Assembly: GCA_016169945.1 (NCBI GenBank)
Contig: JADLSH010000249.1
Coordinates: forward strand, 1,922,001 to 1,986,000
DNA length: 64,000 nt
Direction of reading: 5' to 3'
Origin: Trachythela sp. YZ-2020
Lineage: Eukaryota > Cnidaria > Anthozoa > Malacalcyonacea > Clavulariidae
Below are positions 30,453 to 37,120 of the stretch, piece after piece. A program made the position numbers and the translations under genes. Within the stretch, counting starts at the first letter, position 1. The number at the start of each line of letters is the position of its first letter. The notes under the pieces were generated by a model. It had not been told where the DNA came from and did no database searches. It saw only the letters and a program-made list of their open reading frames with translations.

Positions 30453-31190
30453 TTATAACAACATCTTTTTTAACAAGGCATTCTCAGTTTGTAAATTACT
30501 ATTTTCAGTTTGTAAATTACTATTTTCAGTTACTAAATCCTCTACTATTTTTTCTTGTAGTTCTTTTGCAAATTTAATATTTGCCTTTCGTGTTACCCCT
30601 GCAATGTAACCTCTTTTTTTATGACTTGGATCCTTAGCAAGATCACGCTTTTCATCTAGATTATAACATAACATTTTTCGTTCGTTAATTTTACACTTGC
30701 AGATGGCTTTACATTTACAGAGGTTGCTATCTCTTATACTTTTGATAAGTTCATCAGGTAAGAAGTCATCTAAGGAGTTTGTATAAGTTATACATAAGAG
30801 TTTTGTTTCTGGTTGTTTAAGTTCTTTCATCAAAACATCTAATACCCAATCTTGAAATTCTTCTAACAAAGGGTTATTAACTCTTGCAGCGTACTCCAAG
30901 AGACCTCTTTCACTTACGAAAAGCTTATCTTTAAGCTCTAAGAAGGGGGGTTCATTTACTGTACCCCCTTCTACGCCGAGGTCCGGGTCCGACTGGTCTG
31001 ACTTGAAAAACTCATGATATCTTTTTAAGTGTTTCTCACGAACATGAAGTTTTATTGATCTTTTGGGATTTGTTTCTGATCCAAACTTTCCAACATCCAT
31101 AGCTGCAAAAAAAAACTTATCTTCATGTTTTAAAACCTTTAAGTTTTTTAAAATTTCACCAAATATATGAGGGCACTCAACTATTTCCAT
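30453..31190 (-). CDS. BRO-N-like protein with C-terminal leucine zipper
   Basis: 245 residues. The segment KLFVSERGLLEYAARVNN followed by LLEEFQDWVLDVLM (about residues 87-125) matches the C-terminal signature of the BRO-N DNA-binding domain (a 'GLY.L...S..P.A..FQ.WV' pattern). BRO proteins occur in baculoviruses and other large DNA viruses and mobile elements and bind nucleic acid. A Cys cluster CKCKAICKCK follows (~170-180). The end is a heptad coil in which ENSNLQT is repeated in tandem. A regulatory role is inferred. It lacks AATAAA before the start. Confidence 0.65.
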   Translation of the reverse strand: MEIVECPHIFGEILKNLKVLKHEDKFFFAAMDVGKFGSETNPKRSIKLHVREKHLKRYHEFFKSDQSDPDLGVEGGTVNEPPFLELKDKLFVSERGLLEYAARVNNPLLEEFQDWVLDVLMKELKQPETKLLCITYTNSLDDFLPDELIKSIRDSNLCKCKAICKCKINERKMLCYNLDEKRDLAKDPSHKKRGYIAGVTRKANIKFAKELQEKIVEDLVTENSNLQTENSNLQTENALLKKMLL

Positions 31191-31228
31191 TTTGTATTTC
31201 TATTTCAACTTTGATAAAATAGACTCAA

Positions 31229-31254
31229 TTTCATAACTCTCGCGAGTTACGAAA
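31229..31254. other. Hairpin in divergent gap
   Basis: tttcataactc / gagttacgaaa, 11-bp stem with one G-U pair, around 'tcgc'. It lies between the BRO-like gene (-) and a 40-codon ORF (+). Confidence 0.55.
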
Positions 31255-31255
31255 A

Positions 31256-31378
31256 ATGACAGAACTATTATTTAACAATGAGAAAAAAGAGAAGCACATG
31301 AATTATGTAAATTTAAAGTTATACCCAGTAGTTCTTTATTATCTAAGATTAATATATGTCTTGCTTACATTTCTATAA
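31256..31378 (+). CDS. Possible 40-residue membrane microprotein
   Basis: ATG 31256 to TAA 31376-31378. A charged N-terminus (NNEKKEKH) is followed by a hydrophobic helix (LYPVVLYYLRLIYVLLTFL). It lies alone in a 318-bp gap, preceded by a hairpin and followed by a convergent-junction hairpin like those after other genes. That context is the main support; the ORF could be chance. Confidence 0.35.
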   Translation: MTELLFNNEKKEKHMNYVNLKLYPVVLYYLRLIYVLLTFL

Positions 31379-31413
31379 GACCGCGCGCCTTACACCTAAC
31401 ACAGAGTTTAAAA

Positions 31414-31452
31414 TTTTCATAACGCGCAAGCGCCCCTCGCGCGTTATGAAAA
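31414..31452. terminator. Hairpin with 14-bp perfect stem
   Basis: ttttcataacgcgc / gcgcgttatgaaaa with an 11-nt loop containing 'aagcgcccctc'. It lies between the 40-codon ORF (+) and the zinc-finger gene (-). An outer pair, 'agtagttcttt' (31327-31337) with 'aaagaactact' (31451-31461), could extend the structure. Confidence 0.6.
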
Positions 31453-31508
31453 AGAACTACTACCCGCGAAATGTTTAGAAAAAGAATGGAAAAAAAGGCT
31501 ACTTTATT

Positions 31509-31742
31509 TCAATCAAAATGTTTTGTTTTTTTAGTGTGTTTTAATAATCCTTTCAATGTTTTAAAAGATGTTTTACATATAGGACAAATATGATTATCAT
31601 AATTTTTTACCGCGACTTGTTCACCATGTCTGGCTTTTACATGTAATTTAATACCTGTTTTAGTTCCCTCATATTCATCACAATAATCACAATAAATTAT
31701 TCCATCACTCACATATCTTACTCCAATTATTTTACTTGACAT
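31509..31742 (-). CDS. Two-finger C2H2 zinc protein
   Basis: 77 residues consisting of two C2H2 units: YCDYCDEYEGTKTGIKLH with a second His five residues on (KARH), and HICPICKTSFKTLKGLLKHT ending KKTKH. It is probably a nucleic-acid-binding regulator. It reads towards the 40-codon ORF and is divergent from the integrase with ~70 bp between starts. No AATAAA precedes its ATG. Confidence 0.75.
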   Translation of the reverse strand: MSSKIIGVRYVSDGIIYCDYCDEYEGTKTGIKLHVKARHGEQVAVKNYDNHICPICKTSFKTLKGLLKHTKKTKHFD

Positions 31743-31813
31743 TTTACTTTTCTTGAGTGTGTCTTAGAGAAAAAACAATTTTTTTACTCTTTTCATGTTT
31801 GTGACGAATAAAA

Positions 31814-32842
31814 ATGACATCCACACATTTTGAAACAGAACAAGGTCTTAGAGATTTGTATCACTCACCTGGTACCGGTTATCAGTCTATCGAAAGACTG
31901 TATCAAAAAGCAAAAGAGACAGGGTTAGATGTCACTCGTAAACAAGTCAAAGAGTGGATCTTAACTCAAAAGACTTACACCATGACAAAACAAAAAAGTG
32001 GCAAGCATGTCTATCGTAAGACGATGGTCTATGATCTTGGGCAACAACTACAATTAGACTTAGTTGATATGACAGAGGGTCGTAAGCCTACTAACGATGG
32101 CTATCGTTGGATTTTAACAAGTATAGAAATATTATCAAGATATGCTTTCACAGAGCCAAGCAAGACGAAAGGTGGTCTCGATGTCTCTCACGCTATGGAA
32201 AAAATATTAGACAAATTTAAAGTTCGGTTTGGTAAGTACCCAGATGTCGTACAATACGACGATGGTAACGAATTTAAAAACAAAAATGTCAACGCGTTAC
32301 TTGACAAACTTGGAATAAGACATTTTACAACACTTATTAAGATAGGAGTGATCGGTAAAAACAAAGGCAAGGCATTTTTTAACAGAAAGGCAGCCCTCGT
32401 TGAGAGACTAAACAGAACTCTTAAAACAACGATGTGGAAATATTTTACCGAGCACGATACCAAAAAGTGGTTAGATATTTTAGATGATGTAACATTTAAC
32501 TATAACCATAGCGTGCACAGAAGCATCAAGATGAAACCAGCAGATGTCAACGACTCGAACAAAGACGAAGTCATGACCACTTTGTACGATAGTGGGAACG
32601 AGGAATTAAAAAATCCACGATATAAAGTTGGTGATATCGTTAGGGTTGAAAAATATCACACCGGTACCAGATTTGTAAAAGGTTACACTGTTAACTTTAC
32701 AGAAGAAACATTTAAAATTATAGAAGTTAATCATGGTGTTCCTGTCATGTACAAAATACAAGACATAGCAACTGGTGAAAAAATACACGGTAAATTTTAC
32801 GAGAGAGAACTTAGCGAAGCGCGCTTGCGCGCGGTGAAATAA
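31814..32842 (+). CDS. int: RVE-type integrase (c-int)
   Basis: A 342-residue protein that would insert the element and create the 6-bp duplication. The N-terminal helical region (1-70) is followed by the DDE core: first Asp in LQLDLVDM (~82), second in VVQYDDGNEFKN (~149), Glu in ALVERLNRTLKTTMW (~197). A 'VGDIVRV' SH3/chromo-like C-terminal segment (~275 on) follows, as in Polinton integrases. The second-Asp-to-Glu spacing is longer than 35 because of a basic insert (GKNKGKAFFNRKA), which is usual in this family. The frame is intact. AATAAA ends 1 nt before ATG. The last codons (SEARLRAVK) are encoded by a GC-rich palindrome. Confidence 0.93.
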   Translation: MTSTHFETEQGLRDLYHSPGTGYQSIERLYQKAKETGLDVTRKQVKEWILTQKTYTMTKQKSGKHVYRKTMVYDLGQQLQLDLVDMTEGRKPTNDGYRWILTSIEILSRYAFTEPSKTKGGLDVSHAMEKILDKFKVRFGKYPDVVQYDDGNEFKNKNVNALLDKLGIRHFTTLIKIGVIGKNKGKAFFNRKAALVERLNRTLKTTMWKYFTEHDTKKWLDILDDVTFNYNHSVHRSIKMKPADVNDSNKDEVMTTLYDSGNEELKNPRYKVGDIVRVEKYHTGTRFVKGYTVNFTEETFKIIEVNHGVPVMYKIQDIATGEKIHGKFYERELSEARLRAVK

Positions 32843-32848
32843 ATACAA

Positions 32849-34711
32849 ATGTCGTCAACAGAAGATATTTCAATGGGTGATCGCAACCCAGCAGATACAG
32901 TAGAAGATCTTGATCCTAATGAGGATGATCAAGAGACTAACATTGATGATGAAAATCAAGACCAAGATCAAGACCAAGACCCTGATAACAACCCTCTTAA
33001 CGGTGCAACTGGCGAGGCAAAAGGTGATACACTTAATCCTAATGCTAATAAACCTGGTAATAATAATGATGATGATGATGACCCCTTAAAAAATTATAGA
33101 CGACCAGGACAAAAAGTAAACGAGGGTGATGATGAAAACGAAGACAAGAGTGATGACAAGGAAGAAGACAAGAGTGATGACGAGGAAGAAGAACGACAAA
33201 ACCCTTTTAACAAAAGTCAAGGTATTTTCACAGAGTCAGAGAACCCCGAGTTTGAAATGACCCCACCTGAGTTTTTTAGGTCTGCGGAGGTGCTAACTAA
33301 ACACCAAGCCATCATTAAAGACACGCTAGAGAAACACCTAAACATATTCTTAGACCCAAGATATGATGGTCCAAGCACTACTATACTGTTTCATAACTTA
33401 CGAGTAGAGAGAAACGTAAAGGATGAGGTTAATGGTATAAGTTACAGTGGTAAGAAGATTATTGTGATGGATGAGACGAAAGATGGTGTGGCTATGAGAT
33501 ATATAGAGGTTGGGGCAAAAGGGAAAGGTGTTAGAGGGAAAGCCTTAAATGAGTTTAAAAAATATCTAGATAGAGCCAAAGAAGAACATAAAACCAAGTT
33601 CCCTTCTGTGGTTGAAGAACGAACAGGTGATAGTAACGACAAGGTAAATGAAAGTGTGCGTAAAAATTCTGAGGATATATTAAATAGTACCATCAATGAA
33701 AAGATCGATGAACTTCAACAACAGGTCAAAGGCATCCAACAACAGGTCATTGACCATCAACAAAAACAGGTCAATAACCTTCTACAAATGTTCAATGAAA
33801 TTCGACAACAACTGGGCAACGAACTTCAAGATCAACAACAAGGTAATAATTATAAACAAGAACAGATAATTGTTCTTCAAAACCAGATTAATGAACTTCA
33901 ACGAGAACAAGGTAATTATCTTCAACAAGACGCGGTCATTAAACTTCAACAACAACAGATCGATGACCTTAAAAACGCGGTTAATTATCTTAAACAACAA
34001 GGAACACAAGTACCTGAGAGCGCGGCACAAAAAACTGTTAACATAGAGACTTCACGCACTAAAGAAAAAATTAACTTAATAAGAGAACTAAATGGACTTA
34101 TAAAACAAGTCGTCATCACGGAACCAGACCATGGAGGAAGCACACCCGAAGCAAAGATAGCGACTTTACAAATAGTGATAGACGATTATCGTAAAAAGGC
34201 TGAGACCAAAACAAAACTTAAAGATAAAGCATTATTAAGCTCCGGAATAGCCCTTGCAGAGTTAACACAAGATAAGATTAGACTAACAGAAGAATTAAAA
34301 CTAAGACCTGAGAGCGAAGTAGCATTAAAAATTGTAGAAGATGAGATAGAAAACAACCCGTTAAGAAAGTTTGAAAGATTTAAAAAGTGGGCTAAAAAGA
34401 ACCTAGGTATCGCGTCGGCCATAAGTATAAGTATCGCTGGTGTGATAACAACAATTGTCACGGCTGGAAGAAGTGCTCTCTCTGCCGGTGCTCGTGGTGT
34501 GTCAGCTTTTGGTAAAAGTGTCGCTAAAATATTTAAAGAGTTAGGTCCTGTATTTGGTGCCATCGGTAGCATTCTATCGACAGTTCTAAGTATGGGTGCG
34601 AAAGGCTTATCATGGTTGGCTAACAACATGTGGTTGTTAGCGATAGCGTTAGGATATGTTGTATACAACGAAATTCAAGCTAGGCGAGCGAGCCGAGTAG
34701 AGGTCTTATAA
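32849..34711 (+). CDS. Large acidic coiled-coil protein with C-terminal hydrophobic region
   Basis: 620 residues. Residues 1-130 are highly acidic and disordered (DQDQDQDPDN, DDKEEDKSDDEEEE). A short globular part follows (~140-260: FFRSAEVLTKHQAIIKDTLE and an IEVGAKGKGV segment). Then comes a long Gln-rich coiled coil (~275-390, QQQVKGIQQQ-like heptads) and a further helical part. The end is amphipathic and hydrophobic (ASAISISIAGVITTIVTAG, GPVFGAIGSILSTVLSMGAK, MWLLAIALGYVVYNE). It has no enzymatic motif. The layout would suit a membrane-interacting virion protein, by loose analogy to adenovirus internal proteins; this is inference. AATAAA overlaps the integrase stop codon just upstream. 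Confidence 0.8.
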   Translation: MSSTEDISMGDRNPADTVEDLDPNEDDQETNIDDENQDQDQDQDPDNNPLNGATGEAKGDTLNPNANKPGNNNDDDDDPLKNYRRPGQKVNEGDDENEDKSDDKEEDKSDDEEEERQNPFNKSQGIFTESENPEFEMTPPEFFRSAEVLTKHQAIIKDTLEKHLNIFLDPRYDGPSTTILFHNLRVERNVKDEVNGISYSGKKIIVMDETKDGVAMRYIEVGAKGKGVRGKALNEFKKYLDRAKEEHKTKFPSVVEERTGDSNDKVNESVRKNSEDILNSTINEKIDELQQQVKGIQQQVIDHQQKQVNNLLQMFNEIRQQLGNELQDQQQGNNYKQEQIIVLQNQINELQREQGNYLQQDAVIKLQQQQIDDLKNAVNYLKQQGTQVPESAAQKTVNIETSRTKEKINLIRELNGLIKQVVITEPDHGGSTPEAKIATLQIVIDDYRKKAETKTKLKDKALLSSGIALAELTQDKIRLTEELKLRPESEVALKIVEDEIENNPLRKFERFKKWAKKNLGIASAISISIAGVITTIVTAGRSALSAGARGVSAFGKSVAKIFKELGPVFGAIGSILSTVLSMGAKGLSWLANNMWLLAIALGYVVYNEIQARRASRVEVL

Positions 34712-34746
34712 GAATTCGTCTAAGACTAAATAACTTAGATAAAGAG

Positions 34747-35148
34747 ATGAGTGGAAGTACATTAAAACTTGAAAGTCCTAAAGTATTTAACATCACCAAC
34801 TGTTTAACATGGGGTGTTGAGAAGTCAAAGTTTAAGTCAGGCGGTTATAGAATTCCAATTTGCATAGACGATGATGAGATACTCAAACAGATCTCAAGTC
34901 TAAAAACCGAACACGAAACAAAACCTGTTCTGTTTGGTAAACATGGTAACACCTTATACTTGTCGGTAGGTGGTCTAACAGAAAAACAACACAAAGAGTT
35001 ACTCGATAAGAGTAGGTTGTATGTTGATGTGGTTTTTGAGTGTGAATCTGTGTACACAACAAAAACCAATGTGAAGTATTTAAACTTCAAGGTAAAAAAA
35101 TTAAGCAAAGCTGGTGAGTTTGTGTCAACAAACATCGCTGAGGATTAA
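34747..35148 (+). CDS. Unknown 133-residue protein, possibly OB-fold-like
   Basis: Compact, mixed alpha/beta-looking protein with alternating hydrophobic strands (YVDVVFECESVY, VKYLNFKVKKL). There are no transmembrane or catalytic features. The strand pattern near the C-terminus would allow a small beta-barrel such as a single-strand-binding protein, which would fit an element with its own polymerase and clamp, but I see no diagnostic motif. No AATAAA precedes this start. Confidence 0.6.
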   Translation: MSGSTLKLESPKVFNITNCLTWGVEKSKFKSGGYRIPICIDDDEILKQISSLKTEHETKPVLFGKHGNTLYLSVGGLTEKQHKELLDKSRLYVDVVFECESVYTTKTNVKYLNFKVKKLSKAGEFVSTNIAED

Positions 35149-35171
35149 AAGTGACGAAGTCGAAGTCTGTG

Positions 35172-35199
35172 AATTTGTAGCCAAAATTGGTTACAAATT
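35172..35199. other. Hairpin upstream of the 35206 gene
   Basis: aatttgtagcc / ggttacaaatt, 11-bp stem with one G-U pair and a 6-nt loop; the start codon follows 7 nt later. Confidence 0.6.
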
Positions 35200-35205
35200 T
35201 AATAA

Positions 35206-35430
35206 ATGGGATCCATAATTGTAAAATATTCTTGGAGTGAAACTACAACAGATATACCACCACACGATATGAGCGATATGAGCGATATGAGCGATATGAG
35301 CGATATGAGCGATATGAGCGATATGAGCGAGAGCGAGAGTTACACAGACATAGTGACGAGCGCTTCTAGTGATGATGGACCGCGCGCAAGCGCGCCGCGC
35401 GCCTTGTGCTTTGTAAATTTAATAAAATGA
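35206..35430 (+). CDS. Small protein with (Met-Ser-Asp)7 repeat
   Basis: 74 residues. Seven exact 9-bp copies of gatatgagc (35266-35328) encode DMS repeats, followed by a Ser/Glu-rich stretch and the palindrome-encoded GPRASAPRAL. The start lies in AATAAATG. Its stop overlaps the next start as ATGA (35427-35430), a translational-coupling-like overlap. No function can be assigned. Confidence 0.5.
   Translation: MGSIIVKYSWSETTTDIPPHDMSDMSDMSDMSDMSDMSDMSESESYTDIVTSASSDDGPRASAPRALCFVNLIK
35266..35328 (+). repeat. 9-bp tandem repeat gatatgagc x7
   Basis: Seven perfect in-frame copies inside the 35206-35430 frame. Confidence 0.95.
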
Positions 35431-35855
35431 ACAAACTAATTAAAACAATCATAGACTTACCAAACGCAACGAGCGTTACGAGTGAGCGTAGCGAACGAGG
35501 CGAGAGCGCACCACTCGAAAGTGTGTCTGTTACTAGTGGTTGTAGTTACAAGCAAGAACTAATCAAAGAGGAGCAAAAGACCGACTTCAATGGTGATGAA
35601 ATGTACGACGAAGATAACTATATTGAGAGCGACTCAGAAAGTGTATGCTCATGTGACAGTAAGACTGAATGTTGTTCAAAATGTAACGACGATAGCGACG
35701 ACATACCAGCTGCCCAATATAGCACTTATATTTGCGATATATGTGAGAATTGTTATGAGTGTTGTAAATGTGAACCAAACGGTTGGTATGTCTGTGATGA
35801 TGGTAAATACATCAAGTTTAACGACTCAGTAAGATGCAAAGTTTGTGGCGAGTGA
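35427..35855 (+). CDS. Cys-rich C-terminal protein (142 residues)
   Basis: I start at ATG 35427, directly after AATAAA (35421-35426). The N-terminal third includes a segment encoded by GC-rich repeats (VTSERSERGESAP). Residues ~70 onward carry about 14 cysteines in pairs (VCSCDSKTECCSKC, ICDICENCYECCKC, VRCKVCGE), suggesting several zinc-binding knuckles. The element has a second, even more Cys-rich protein at 40510-41004. The role is unknown; zinc-dependent nucleic-acid or protein binding is possible. Confidence 0.65.
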   Translation: MNKLIKTIIDLPNATSVTSERSERGESAPLESVSVTSGCSYKQELIKEEQKTDFNGDEMYDEDNYIESDSESVCSCDSKTECCSKCNDDSDDIPAAQYSTYICDICENCYECCKCEPNGWYVCDDGKYIKFNDSVRCKVCGE

Positions 35856-36003
35856 GCGTAGCGAGCGAGGCGAGTGAGCGTACGAGCCGAAGGCGAGGCG
35901 AGCGAGGCGAGCAGTTCTTCAACGATGACTTTGAAATGTGATGATGATGTGAATATTTGTAACCAAACAAGGTTACAAATACAAATTTTTACACTTTAGT
36001 CTC
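35856..36003. terminator. Convergent junction: GC-rich repeats plus hairpin (35955-35980)
   Basis: 35846-35912 is an uninterrupted run of 'gagtgagcgtagcgagcgag'-type palindromic units. The hairpin atttgtaacc / ggttacaaat has a perfect 10-bp stem. It separates the Cys-rich gene (+) from the 171-residue gene (-). Confidence 0.6.
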
Positions 36004-36519
36004 TTATGATCTGTCCCCAGCTTCTGGTATCTCTGGATCTTCTTGCATTATGTCTTCGTCAGGGGGCGCGCTTGCGCGCGGTCCCCATGTTGTGTCGTAT
36101 GGTTCAGTTTTTACTAAGCTAACATGATTGGAACACAAAGTAACTATTGAAACAGATGCCAGTAAGTACTTACTGAAATCGTCGTCTATCGTGTAACTAG
36201 GCATTAAGTCTTTTATGACGAACATAATGTTCTCGTCATCTAGTATCTTTTCTAAAAACTTTGGCTTGTCAATAATTTTTACCCCAAAACTATCACCAAA
36301 GTTATTCACCAGAGACACAGATAACGACACAAAATTTATGGCCATCTTATCTCTACTTCTGTCATCTTTGTTTTTTACATATTCATCTTTTATCTTTTGT
36401 AAAACTGAAGGTGTCGCACGAGATTTGTTTTTTAAATACTTCGTAGTTTGGTTAATGTAACCCTTCTCTGAGAGTGTTATTAGTTCATTACGTAATGTTT
36501 CTACTTCATCTGGAGTCAT
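36004..36519 (-). CDS. Unknown 171-residue protein downstream of the ATPase
   Basis: An N-terminal helical region (TPDEVETLRNELITLSEKGY), a middle part with KFLEKILDDENIMFVIKDLM, and an acidic disordered tail that includes the palindrome-encoded GPRASAPPDE. There is no recognised motif. The junction with the ATPase gene is extremely tight: ATPase stop, AATAAA (36520-36525), then this ATG. The two are therefore likely co-regulated, possibly as packaging or assembly partners (inference). Confidence 0.65.
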   Translation of the reverse strand: MTPDEVETLRNELITLSEKGYINQTTKYLKNKSRATPSVLQKIKDEYVKNKDDRSRDKMAINFVSLSVSLVNNFGDSFGVKIIDKPKFLEKILDDENIMFVIKDLMPSYTIDDDFSKYLLASVSIVTLCSNHVSLVKTEPYDTTWGPRASAPPDEDIMQEDPEIPEAGDRS

Positions 36520-36525
36520 TTTATT

Positions 36526-37116
36526 CTACACCATGATATTATGTGATCGGGGAAATCTAAGGTTGATCTCTAACCTTGCGTATTTGTTCTCTTTGAGAGC
36601 TTTTCGTAGTGCGTCTTGTTCTTGTTTTGAGACATCTAGAAACTCGTCTGTGATGGTTTTCCATGCGAGAGCGCTTGGCGTGTCAAACACAACTAGCTTG
36701 GCTATGTTTTCACGGTAAGCCGGTGTGATAGCCGTTAATTTTTGCGTGACGACTATCGTGCTTAGGTTGTAATGTCTGGCAGAGAAAGCTAAGTTAACTA
36801 GCTCTGATGTTCTTGTCTTAACTGACTTAGAACTCGCGCAGTCGTCTAAAATTATTAGCGAGTTAGTTCCCTTGAATGTATCCGATATGTATTTTAAAAA
36901 TGTGTCGACTTGGTCTTGGTCACATTGTATCTTGTAAAAACCAGGCGAGTCTTTGTACGACCAGTTCTGGTAAGTCTGGTTATACTCAAACGTTGGACAG
37001 ATTAGAAATATGTATTGGAAGTGACCGCGGTACTCGTTGACCAACATGTTTAACATATAGTATGTCTTGCCACACTCTGTCGAACCAGTTATAAGCATGT
37101 TAAATGGTGTTTTCAT
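36526..37116 (-). CDS. A32/FtsK-like DNA-packaging ATPase
   Basis: 196 residues with Walker A GSTECGKT (11-18) and Walker B SLIILDDC (86-93). These are followed by an SARHYNLSTIVVTQKL segment (~110-130) with the sensor-like Gln in VTQ, as in packaging ATPases of Polintons and related DNA viruses. It would drive genome translocation into capsids. Length is typical for the family. The start follows AATAAA directly, and the hexamer overlaps the stop codon of the upstream collagen-like gene. Confidence 0.92.
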   Translation of the reverse strand: MKTPFNMLITGSTECGKTYYMLNMLVNEYRGHFQYIFLICPTFEYNQTYQNWSYKDSPGFYKIQCDQDQVDTFLKYISDTFKGTNSLIILDDCASSKSVKTRTSELVNLAFSARHYNLSTIVVTQKLTAITPAYRENIAKLVVFDTPSALAWKTITDEFLDVSKQEQDALRKALKENKYARLEINLRFPRSHNIMV

Positions 37117-37120
37117 TTTA

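Noticed and set aside
35406..35426. Earlier start for the Cys-rich gene
   Set aside because: It would need a non-ATG start; ATG 35427 directly follows AATAAA and overlaps the previous stop.
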